Source of the DNA: Proteiniphilum saccharofermentans | GTDB lineage: Bacteria > Bacteroidota > Bacteroidia > Bacteroidales > Dysgonomonadaceae | Direction of reading: 5' to 3' | Assembly (NCBI RefSeq): GCF_900095135.1 | Contig: NZ_LT605205.1 | Coordinates: 496,001-560,000, forward strand | Length of the DNA: 64,000 nucleotides | In this document: piece by piece, positions 48,976 to 57,319 of the stretch | Numbering within the stretch: the first letter of the stretch is position 1 | How the letters are laid out: each line of letters starts with the position of its first letter | Notes under the pieces: model-generated | The model's database searches: none | What the model saw: the letters and a program-made list of their open reading frames with translations, nothing else | Told to the model about the DNA's origin: nothing | Translations under genes and position numbers: made by a program

Positions 48976-50208
48976 ATGAGAAGTACATTTAGAGTGCTCT
49001 TTTTCCTGAAAAGAGACAAGCAAAAAGCCAATGGGAATGTGCCTATTTTTTGTCGAATTACAATCAACAAAAAGGAAACACGCTTCGGAATTAAAAAAGA
49101 CATTAACCCTGCAATCTGGAATGTGAAGGCAGGACGGGCAATTGGACGGACGGATGAGGCCGTAGAGGTCAATACCCTTATTGACAAGATTAGAACATCT
49201 CTGTTCAATGTTTATAATGAAATTCTTTTAAGTGATGTGGATGTTACTGCCGAAAAGGTGAAAAATCATTTTCTTGGAAGCACAATCAAAGATCACAACC
49301 TGCTTGCACAATTTAAACGTCATAACGAAGACGTTAAAAAACTGATAGGGATCAGTAAGTCAAAAGCAACCTACCAAAAATGCGAAGTAACCAGAAAGCA
49401 TCTTACAAACTTCATCAAAGAGGAGTATAACCTTAGCGATATTTCTTTTAAGGAAATCAACCATCAGTTTATTATTGATTTTGAGGTTTATCTGTTGTCT
49501 ACGTGTAAATGTAATCCAAATACGACAGCCAAATTTATTCAATTTCTCAAACGGATGGTTATAATCGCTAAAAACAACGGCTGGATAACAACAAATCCAT
49601 TTGCCAATTACAAAATCCGCACTAAGAAAGTAGACCGTGGTTATTTGACGCAACATGAGATTTACACCATCATGGAAAAGAAGTTCTCTACAGAACGTCT
49701 TGAAAAGGTAAGGGATATTTTCATTTTCAGTTGCTTTACGGGGCTTGCATATATAGACGTAAAGAACTTGCGTAAATCCAATATAAGCACATCATTTGAT
49801 GATAGATTGTGGATTATGGGTAAACGTGAGAAAACCGGCGTAAATTTTAATATACCCCTGTTGGATATACCCAAAAATATTCTTGACAAGTACGAAGATA
49901 CTTTACCCGATGATAAAGTGCTGCCAGTCCTGAGTAACCAAAAGATGAATGGGTATCTTAAAGAAATTGGCTCTATATGTGGTATTACCAAAGATTTGAC
50001 ATTTCACCTTGCAAGGCATACCTTTGCTACTCTTACTCTTACCAAAGGAGTTTCCATAGAGAGCGTTTCCAAGATGTTAGGTCATACGAATATCAAAACA
50101 ACTCAAATTTATGCAAGAATCATAGACGAGAAAGTAAGCCAGGATATGGCCTTATTTGCTGATAAGCTCGAAGCAAAGGAGAATAACGATAATCAATTGG
50201 CAGTTTAG
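48976..50208 (+). CDS. Tyrosine recombinase (integrase)
   Basis: Site-specific recombinase of the Bacteroidetes phage-integrase family, 410 aa. The layout is an Arm-binding N-terminal domain (residues 1-100), a SAM-like core-binding domain (about 105-205) and a catalytic domain. Catalytic residues visible are H344 and R347 (HLARH), H370 (LGHTN) and the nucleophile Y379 (TQIYAR). The usual first arginine (TGLR) is absent: the motif reads CFTGLAYIDVKNL. This is common in Bacteroides integrases. The ATG at 48976 lies 209 bp inside attL, as expected for a tRNA-targeting element. Confidence 0.93.
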   Translation: MRSTFRVLFFLKRDKQKANGNVPIFCRITINKKETRFGIKKDINPAIWNVKAGRAIGRTDEAVEVNTLIDKIRTSLFNVYNEILLSDVDVTAEKVKNHFLGSTIKDHNLLAQFKRHNEDVKKLIGISKSKATYQKCEVTRKHLTNFIKEEYNLSDISFKEINHQFIIDFEVYLLSTCKCNPNTTAKFIQFLKRMVIIAKNNGWITTNPFANYKIRTKKVDRGYLTQHEIYTIMEKKFSTERLEKVRDIFIFSCFTGLAYIDVKNLRKSNISTSFDDRLWIMGKREKTGVNFNIPLLDIPKNILDKYEDTLPDDKVLPVLSNQKMNGYLKEIGSICGITKDLTFHLARHTFATLTLTKGVSIESVSKMLGHTNIKTTQIYARIIDEKVSQDMALFADKLEAKENNDNQLAV

Positions 50209-50308
50209 GTTATCCCGATTATTGGTTTATCTTTTTGACTGTCTGGTTGTTTATACGTCCATCCGGATATATTCCTATTTGTCTGTTTGTACGTCAGTTT
50301 AGTTGATT

Positions 50309-50340
50309 AGCTGGCTAACTGTTTAGCCGTTTAGCCAGCT
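50309..50340 (+). terminator. Putative terminator after integrase
   Basis: A perfect 10-bp stem (AGCTGGCTAA and TTAGCCAGCT) with a 12-nt loop, followed by a T-rich stretch (ATTTATTTCATTTTT). The surrounding 50209-50840 gap holds no gene. A second hairpin-like G/C-run pair lies at about 50457-50482. Confidence 0.5.
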
Positions 50341-50883
50341 ATTTATTTCATTTTTATATTAATAATTGTGCTAGCTTCACTATATTTATTATTTGCAACC
50401 GGACAAATAGCAAGCTGTATTTTCTGCTGCAAGAAACGAGTTTTGCAGCAAAAAATGGCTTTCCCCACAAGGGGGGAAGCAATCTCCGAAGTCGTTTGCT
50501 TTTGAGTATTATTTTGGTCTATGACTGGTAACGGGAATAAATCTCTTCAAAGTGTTTATGGTTCCACATAGTTTTCTTACCAGCAAAAATAGGACAACCT
50601 TAACTGGTATAAAAGACGGACTAGACCAAATGCCGGAATTGATATGATAGTATTAAAGTTAGAAACATGTATAAGTAAGGAGACTGCTGTTAATTAACCG
50701 TAAATAAGGGTGCTGTGTTTTTGGTTGTGTCTGTGTTATGAATCAGAATTGTTATTCTAAAATCAAAGAGTAAAACAAGTTAGGTGCATACTTTGTTATA
50801 AATAGACGAATGTGGTACAACTATAATCATTTAAAGGATAGATGTTTAATGGTATTCTTGAATGTGATATTAATATTTATGCT

Positions 50884-50891
50884 TATATTTG
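50884..50891 (+). promoter_or_regulatory. -7 promoter box of the rnl operon
   Basis: TATATTTG, 22 bp before the ATG at 50914, fits TAnnTTTG; a TTG lies at 50858-50860 with a long 23-bp spacing. It sits inside the longer open frame from 50842 and so supports the 50914 start. Confidence 0.5.
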
Positions 50892-50913
50892 CGGTAATTT
50901 ATCTTTACAAATT

Positions 50914-51969
50914 ATGGCAAATCCAGTTTATTCATTGATCCCTGACGAAATAGAGCCTGCAGCTAAAGATTTTGTGTCTAATTTAGGAGAGGACTATAAA
51001 TTCACTCATATAAGTGAAACCGATACTAAGAAGAGAATAGAAATAAGCAAAGGGAAGGACAAGGGTATATTATTCTATTATATTAAAAGAGGACAAATTT
51101 CTTTCTCTATTGCAGGGAAAAAGAATTTATATACTGTATGTGAGAATTGCCAAAATTATATTATACAAGAAACAAAATTGGAGTTTGCTGAAAGAAAAAG
51201 TGTGACTCTAAATAATGTTGGAGGGGATAATTTTTTAGCATTTATAGAGACTCTCGAAGAAGCTGGATATACTATAAAAAATAAAGATATAAAGGATCCT
51301 AATATTAAATACTCCTATAAAATTATAGGAAAATACAAGGATGAATTAAATGTAAACTATTATAATAATAGAACGTTACTTGCTCAAGGGCGTATAACAC
51401 CTCTTTTTCTTGATTTTACAGTTCAATATACTCCATTATTGAGCAGTAATGATACTATTGAAGATTTAAAAACTCTATTATCCATAACAGATACTGAATC
51501 AGAGATTTTAAATAGTGATTTGAGACAACATATAATGTATAATTATGACAAAATTGAAGGAAAAATTGAGATGTTTCTCAATACGTCATTATTGTTGATT
51601 AATACCATTATTAAACTTCCAGATTATAGCTCTTATTGTTTTTCTGCTTTAAAAGCTTTGGAAGGAATTATAAAGAAAAGATTTGTTGATGAAATCGGGT
51701 CAAACTTTGAAAAAATCGGTGAATTTTTCGAAGAAAAGAAAAAGACTAAGTCTTTTATCCTAAAGTCGGAAAAAGAAGCCCTGTTTGCAAATGAATCAAC
51801 TTGCAGATGTTTAGAGAATGCTTATTCATTCTTTAATAAAACTAGACATCCCTTATTTCACGCGGATAATTTGGTTGAAGGAACTAGAATAATTGGGTAT
51901 GACGAGAGTCTTGAAATAACAAAAGAGTGTTTAAGACTCATAAATAGCTTGTGTAAGAATTGGAATTGA
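50914..51969 (+). CDS. rnlA: RnlA-like toxin (HEPN endoribonuclease)
   Basis: A 351-aa protein that reads as an RnlA/LsoA-type toxin, which in E. coli degrades mRNA after T4 infection and blocks the phage. N-terminal segments (RIEISKGKDKGILFYYIKRG, and FLAFIETLEEAGYTIKN then YKIIGKYKDELNVNYYNNRT) resemble the repeated TBP-like domains of RnlA. The C-terminal HEPN domain has E250 in ALKALEG and the Rx4H motif R311-H316 in KTRHPLFH. The spacing agrees closely with E. coli RnlA as I recall it (E258, R318, H323); the E. coli R255 equivalent is K247 here. The ATG at 50914 (MANPVYSLIPDE) matches the family length. The RnlB-like gene starts 6 bp later. Confidence rests on motifs, not on a database match. 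Confidence 0.78.
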   Translation: MANPVYSLIPDEIEPAAKDFVSNLGEDYKFTHISETDTKKRIEISKGKDKGILFYYIKRGQISFSIAGKKNLYTVCENCQNYIIQETKLEFAERKSVTLNNVGGDNFLAFIETLEEAGYTIKNKDIKDPNIKYSYKIIGKYKDELNVNYYNNRTLLAQGRITPLFLDFTVQYTPLLSSNDTIEDLKTLLSITDTESEILNSDLRQHIMYNYDKIEGKIEMFLNTSLLLINTIIKLPDYSSYCFSALKALEGIIKKRFVDEIGSNFEKIGEFFEEKKKTKSFILKSEKEALFANESTCRCLENAYSFFNKTRHPLFHADNLVEGTRIIGYDESLEITKECLRLINSLCKNWN

Positions 51970-51975
51970 ATTTAT

Positions 51976-52377
51976 ATGAGATCTAATAATACATCATATA
52001 CTTTTTTGATACTTTCTCAAAAAGAAATATTGGTTATATTTCAAACTTGGGAAAGACCGGATGTTTATCTAAAAGATTTAGTTTCCGATCTAAAAAATAG
52101 TATATCTGATGCTAATTTATATTTTGATTTTCTTATAAACAATGGGCTGAAGGATAGATTCTATTTTGCTAATTTCGAAAATGGAGAATTGAACGTAAAA
52201 ACTTTTAGAAAAATACAGATACCCAATGAATATTTAAAAATAGCGAATAATTACTTTGCAGAACATTGGGAGGTAGTAGAAAAAAAATCTGTTCTAACTC
52301 GCATTCAAAAAGTTTTTTTTAAAAGAAAACTTGCTATTAATAATTCGTCTGGAGAACTGGTAAAAGAAAATCCTTAA
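51976..52377 (+). CDS. rnlB: RnlB-like antitoxin
   Basis: A 133-aa protein directly after the RnlA-like toxin. E. coli RnlB is about 123 aa. The pattern LYFDFLINNGLKDRFYFANFENG mirrors the ILFDLLCANG-x3-NRF region of RnlB as I recall it, and the preceding segment (ERPDVYLKDLVSDLKNSI) and following segment (IQIPNEYLKIANNYFAEHWEV) match the rest of its layout. Its expected role is to bind and silence the toxin. The C-terminal basic tail (VFFKRKLAINN) is extra. Assigned from position and weak similarity. Confidence 0.65.
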   Translation: MRSNNTSYTFLILSQKEILVIFQTWERPDVYLKDLVSDLKNSISDANLYFDFLINNGLKDRFYFANFENGELNVKTFRKIQIPNEYLKIANNYFAEHWEVVEKKSVLTRIQKVFFKRKLAINNSSGELVKENP

Positions 52378-52388
52378 ATGTTGTGATC

Positions 52389-53348
52389 ATGGATGAATTA
52401 AGAAAAAAATTAAATGAAGTAGTTCTTATATCAAGACCTAAGCTTGAGAGTAGTGGATATTCGATTTTAGAAATCAAAGAAATAAATTACGGAGTTCAAT
52501 TATCTCTTAGTAAAGCTGGTTCAAAATCAATAGTCCGAATCTTCTCTAATAATAAAGGAAATATTCGTTATGATTATTCTCCGATAAATGACTTTTTGAT
52601 AAAATCAGAGATAGCAAATATTCTCGAAGGAAAGCAAGAGATAGGTAATATGGAAGTAGCCCCTGTCCCCAAAGGTAGCATCCAAGATAATGATTTTTTT
52701 CCTTTGATAGGAACGGATGAGTCTGGTAAAGGAGATTATTTTGGCCCCTTGGTAGCAGCCGGAGTTTTTGTTGATTTAGATAAAAAACCTCTATTAGAGC
52801 AAATTGGAATTAAGGACAGTAAAAAAATTAGTGATAAAAGTATTCCTCTTCTAGCTAATAAAATTAAAGCAATTTGTAAAGACCGATTTGCTGTCATTGA
52901 GATTTCTCCAGAAACATATAATAATTTATATGATAAGTTTAAAGAAGAAGGTAAAAATTTAAATACTTTATTAGCTTGGGGGCATGCTAAGGCCATTGAA
53001 GAAGTATTAACTAAAGTGGATTGTGATAATGCACTATCTGATAAATTCGCTGACGAAAAGTTTATTATCAGTAAACTCCAAGAAAAAGGGAAAAAAATAA
53101 CGCTTCGTCAAGAACATAAAGCAGAGAGCAATATTGCAGTAGCTGCAGCATCTGTGTTAGCTCGAGCCAGATTTCTTGAAAAACTTAATAAGCTATCCAT
53201 TGAATATAATATAGCTTTATCTAAAGGGGTGTCGAAAGACGTTGTAGAGCAAGCAAAAGTAATATTCAATAATCTAGGAGAAAATACCCTGCGAAAAATA
53301 GCAAAAATCCACTTTAAAACAACGGAATCAGTAATTTCTCAAGCTTAA
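52389..53348 (+). CDS. rnhC: Ribonuclease HIII
   Basis: A 319-aa enzyme that degrades RNA in RNA-DNA hybrids. The N-terminal about 75 residues form the TBP-like substrate-binding domain specific to RNase HIII. The catalytic domain has D110-E111 in GTDESGKGDYFGPLV, then KDSKKISD and HKAESNIAVAAASVLAR. The start is ATG 52389, with a GTG two codons earlier. It lies 11 bp after the RnlB-like gene and 4 bp before the TPR gene, so it is part of one operon. The host has its own RNase HII at 14317, so this copy is not needed for housekeeping. In E. coli the RnlA/RnlB pair depends on RNase HI, which makes the linkage notable. Confidence 0.93.
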   Translation: MDELRKKLNEVVLISRPKLESSGYSILEIKEINYGVQLSLSKAGSKSIVRIFSNNKGNIRYDYSPINDFLIKSEIANILEGKQEIGNMEVAPVPKGSIQDNDFFPLIGTDESGKGDYFGPLVAAGVFVDLDKKPLLEQIGIKDSKKISDKSIPLLANKIKAICKDRFAVIEISPETYNNLYDKFKEEGKNLNTLLAWGHAKAIEEVLTKVDCDNALSDKFADEKFIISKLQEKGKKITLRQEHKAESNIAVAAASVLARARFLEKLNKLSIEYNIALSKGVSKDVVEQAKVIFNNLGENTLRKIAKIHFKTTESVISQA

Positions 53349-53352
53349 GTAA

Positions 53353-54612
53353 ATGGAAAGTCTTTCTGATAAAAGTGAAAGAGCAAATGAATTAAGAAAG
53401 AAAGGAGATTTTGTTGCAGCAATCCCTTTATATGAAGAGTTGTACAGAGACAATCCTGATAAATACAATATATCAGGACTTATAAACTGTTATAGGAAAA
53501 CAGGGCGTTTTAAAGACGCAACCCCTTTGGCTGATGAAATCATAGAAAAATATCCAGATTTTAAATGGGGGCGTAATGAATATGCTTGGACATTAATTCA
53601 GGATCAATTGAATAGCTTTCCGGAGACTGGCTCTTTAGATGATTTAATAGCCATCGTTAATAATATTCTAAAAGCTAATCCAGATACTATTGCCCATAAC
53701 TATACGATATTCAAACTACTGAAATTTGCAAAGAATATTAAAGATTGGTCTGTCTTGAATGAGTGGATTGTCTTAATTGATCCTGAAACATTAGAGCGGG
53801 AAAATGAGGGATGGAGCCAAATTGAGCGTTGGTATTATTATCGAGTTGAAGCTTTGATAAATTTGAAGAATGAAGAACAAGCTATTTCCATCATTGCTGA
53901 AAATTCAGATAAAATTACTCGTAAAGGGCTTTATTTTGAAAGATTAAAAGCAAAAGCTTATATGCGGTTAGATGATTATGAAAAAGCTGGAGAATCATAT
54001 AAGAAGGCCATGTCCTTTTCCCGAAATGTTGATTGGTGGTTATTGCAAGAATATGGCATGTTGTTAAAACTACAAAATAAGAAGGAAGAAGCTCTTTCTT
54101 ACATGATTAGGGCTGCAGCATCTAAGCCTATGTTTACTGCAAAGAAAGTGACACTATATGCCAATATTGCAGATTTTTTTATTGACCAGAATGATGATGA
54201 TGATGCTTACATTCATTTGCTCTTATCTAAAAATATAAGAGAAGATAATGGCTGGGGTTTGAAGGACATTAACGATAAATTGAGAATGTTAAATCCGTCT
54301 CAAAATATAGAAGGTATGTCCACAAAAGACTTAGAAGACAAGTGCAAAAATATATGGAGAACATACATCCCTCTGCAATCATCGTATGACAACTCTCAAA
54401 AAAGAATTACAGGTAAAATCCTCAATTTGTATGATGATAGGTCATTTTGTTTCATTGAAACAAAAAAAGGTGAATCTTTCTTCTGTAAAAAGCGAGATCT
54501 CCCATCTGGTTCAAAAACAGGACAAATAGTAACATTCATTCCTAAACCGTCTTTTGACAAAAAGAAAAATAAGGAGTCCTTTAGTGCGACAAATATTCGT
54601 TTGAAAGACTAA
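53353..54612 (+). CDS. TPR protein with C-terminal cold-shock-like domain
   Basis: A 419-aa cytoplasmic protein. Residues about 5-330 are TPR-like helices (ELRKKGDFVAAIPLYEELYRDNP, AKAYMRLDDYEKAGESYKKA, MLLKLQNKKEEALSYMIRAA). Residues about 350-419 resemble an OB-fold/cold-shock domain (ITGKILNLYDDRSFCFIETKKG, SFFCKKRDLPSG, GQIVTFIP, then SATNIRL), suggesting RNA or ssDNA binding. This fusion is unusual. It ends the rnl operon, and its last 32 bp overlap the convergent specificity gene. It could target or scaffold the RNases; function unknown. Confidence 0.75.
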   Translation: MESLSDKSERANELRKKGDFVAAIPLYEELYRDNPDKYNISGLINCYRKTGRFKDATPLADEIIEKYPDFKWGRNEYAWTLIQDQLNSFPETGSLDDLIAIVNNILKANPDTIAHNYTIFKLLKFAKNIKDWSVLNEWIVLIDPETLERENEGWSQIERWYYYRVEALINLKNEEQAISIIAENSDKITRKGLYFERLKAKAYMRLDDYEKAGESYKKAMSFSRNVDWWLLQEYGMLLKLQNKKEEALSYMIRAAASKPMFTAKKVTLYANIADFFIDQNDDDDAYIHLLLSKNIREDNGWGLKDINDKLRMLNPSQNIEGMSTKDLEDKCKNIWRTYIPLQSSYDNSQKRITGKILNLYDDRSFCFIETKKGESFFCKKRDLPSGSKTGQIVTFIPKPSFDKKKNKESFSATNIRLKD

Positions 54613-55657
54613 GATACTCTTTTAATTTTTTGTATTCCTGTAATTTCATATATTGTTCCATGTAGTTATAATCAGGTTCTCCCTTTGAGTTTGTAGGTAG
54701 CCTCAAGACCTCTTTTGCGAGCCTTTCCCCACTTCTTTTATAGCCAAAGTTGTATTTACCCCTAACTTTATCTGCTATTGTTGTAATGAACAACCCATTA
54801 TATCTGTTCAGGTGTTCATTGTACCCCACAGAAATATCAGAAGTCGCAATAAAGTCTTCTTCTTTATATACAGAATACCCCATGGAGCCTTCTCCGTTCC
54901 TTATAAAAGCAATACAGTTTCCTCTTTGAACTAAATTCTCGGACATTTCTACAAATGTAAGAACAGCATTATTATTATTAGTTGCACCAAGATAGCTTAT
55001 CCCATGAGTTGTTTTTTGTAAATGATTAAGTCCTTTAGATTTACCTTGCTCCAATATGAATAGATCACCAATCTTATACTCTCCCCATTCTTTTTCTGAT
55101 AGAGGTATGATTCGAACATCTTTTATTTCAGAATATCTTTTTTGTATAAAATATTTATATACCTCTTTTTTTTCTTTTTCTTTTTGACGCATAAATGCTT
55201 CCATGAAAGGATAATCCGGTTTTCCTTGAGGGGTTATAGGTAAAAGGATTTTGCTTCTTTTTAATCGTGATAAAGTAGCTCCATTTCCACCCCAATTAAA
55301 CTTGGTCATTTGTATTGATATCAATGGAATTAAATATAGCGCAATATATTTATTTAGTTCTTCACTTGATAAGATCTGAATGTTTTGCCCTGTGTAAAAT
55401 GGGTAAGGTTGATAAAAAACAGTTTGAGTGTCTAAACCTACAGTAATTACATTTGCTTTATCTATTTTGTATTTTTCTGCTTGTATTTGCACAAAGTCAT
55501 CATAACCATTGTTTTTATCAGTTCGTGTTATGTATGGAAATCTCCCTGATTTTGCATTCAGCTTATTTCTGTCTATGCTACTTGATGTTGAATAAATATC
55601 AAACAGATCATCAAGAAAAAAAACTCCCCAATCTCGATCTTTTAAACTCAGTTTCAT
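54581..55657 (-). CDS. Restriction endonuclease specificity subunit (BcgI B-like)
   Basis: A 358-aa S-type subunit with two target-recognition domains. TRD1 begins WGVFFLDDLFDIYSTSSSID and TRD2 begins WGEYKIGDLFILEQGKSKG, each followed by a conserved helix linker (MEAFMRQKEKEKKEVYKYFI, and MEQYMKLQEYKKLKEY). TRD1 and TRD2 share the phrase G(K/E)PDY. Paired with a fused nuclease-methylase subunit of about 631 codons, this resembles BcgI-type IIB systems (A about 637 aa, B about 341 aa). It starts 2 bp after the methylase stop. It is intact, but its partner gene is interrupted. Confidence 0.82.
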   Translation of the reverse strand: MKLSLKDRDWGVFFLDDLFDIYSTSSSIDRNKLNAKSGRFPYITRTDKNNGYDDFVQIQAEKYKIDKANVITVGLDTQTVFYQPYPFYTGQNIQILSSEELNKYIALYLIPLISIQMTKFNWGGNGATLSRLKRSKILLPITPQGKPDYPFMEAFMRQKEKEKKEVYKYFIQKRYSEIKDVRIIPLSEKEWGEYKIGDLFILEQGKSKGLNHLQKTTHGISYLGATNNNNAVLTFVEMSENLVQRGNCIAFIRNGEGSMGYSVYKEEDFIATSDISVGYNEHLNRYNGLFITTIADKVRGKYNFGYKRSGERLAKEVLRLPTNSKGEPDYNYMEQYMKLQEYKKLKEYLSLSNEYLSH

Positions 55658-55659
55658 AA

Positions 55660-57311
55660 TTATTTCTCCTCTTCAAATAAATAACCTCTACCTTGTAAAA
55701 CCATATTAAATTCAAAAATAAGATAGTCTGACATCGTTTTTTCAAAATCATTATCTTTGGGAATTTCGTCGTTAAAATAGTAAAATGAATGCAACCATTC
55801 ATCACTAGCTTCTACGGTCGTTTTTACCATGAATCGACTCTCTGATGGTGCATCATGAAGCCAGCAATTTAATAATTGCTGCTTTTTCTCAATAGTCCGC
55901 TCTGTTTTTACTAATCCGATATGTTTACTGACGATATAACCATCATCTTCAAAATTTACAAACTTGCAATATTTATTTTTATCATGAGGTTTATGGGCAG
56001 TGAAAACGGCAATACATGGATTTGTGCCTACTCGATAAAATGTCTCTTTATTAAGTGTTATAACTCCCTCAAGTGTATGATATTTTAATATTTCAGCTTT
56101 CACTTTTTTGTCTTCCTTAGTTTTTCCAATCATTGTCGATTGAGGAACAATAACTGCACATCGAGCAGCATCAGCACATCCATCCAAAAGATGTTTTATG
56201 AAATGTATTTCTGAAAGATATGCAGTCTCTTTGTTTTTGGCCTGAGAATAAGGTGGATTCATAAAGCCAACAGTAATATTTTTTTCTCGTAGAGATTCTA
56301 CCGATTGTTTCAGAAAATCTAGGTTCTCCAGATTGCTTTTCCCATCACCTCTCAGAATCATATTAGTTGTTGCAATAGAAAACATGTCTTCTCTGATTTC
56401 TATTCCATAGAGTTGTTCTTTACGTATTTCTTTTTTCTGTTTTTCAGAACTTGCTTGCAGAAGCATCTTGTGCATTGCTGCAATAAGAAAGCCTCCTGTT
56501 CCACAACATGGGTCGAACACGCGATCCGTAGGCTTTATTTCTACCAGATCACAAAATAACTCTGTTATATGAGAAGGAGTTAAAACAACTCCTAGTGTTT
56601 GTCCATCTCCACCACTAAACCGAATAAATTCACCATAAAAACGACCTAAAACATCTTCTGTGTGATTAGCTTTCACAGAAGCAAGTACATTTTTCTTTAA
56701 ATATTTAGTGAAATACTTCAATGGGGTCTCTTGCAAATAATCATTTACTGTATTTAATATTGTTCTATCTTTGATAAGGTTAAACTGTCCCAATACTTTA
56801 TCTCTTTTGAAAGTAGGTGTGACTTCTACACGATCCATATAATTGGATAGGGCCGAATATATCTTTTTGCCATCAGTATTTAAATCATCTCCGGTAAGAG
56901 AATCTACATTAAAGTCTTTATCACTCAAAGCTAATAGAATAGCAGAAACTACTAAAGGTTTCTCATTATCTCCTAATTGACCGTAATTCCGTAAATCCTC
57001 ATGTAGACCTGCTGATTTTTTTAATATATCTTCTAATTCTAATGTTTCAATAGGAGTTTCTCCTAAAACTTGCTCTCGATAATATCGTTCAATGTTTTTC
57101 TCGGAAAAATTTTCAAAATTTTCAACCTCGTGTAGTATAATATATCCACTTTCATCTACAAATATGGGAGTTATTTCATGGTGTTTCTCATCTCCTGAAC
57201 AGCCAAACGCAAATATCCGCTTATACTCGGTATTTGCAATTATATGCCTGGCATAATGCAATGCTCCATTTTTTGCGTAATTTGAGATTGATGTTGCATC
57301 TTCCGCTAATA
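55660..57311 (-). pseudogene. Nuclease-methylase (BcgI A-like) gene, 3' part after IS insertion
   Basis: C-terminal 549 codons of a DNA adenine methylase: FDPCCGTGGFLIAA (motif I, SAM binding), VGFMNPPYSQAKNKE (motif IV NPPY) and CAVIVPQSTMIG. The upstream part lies beyond the IS1595-type element at 58406-58648. Removing the element and one target duplicate joins the frames as DDKT-I-LAEDATSISNYAKNG, giving about 631 codons. This fragment could still be translated from a TTG at 57261 (533 aa) as an orphan methylase, but it is detached from its promoter and nuclease domain. Confidence 0.85.
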
Positions 57312-57319
57312 TTGTTTTA

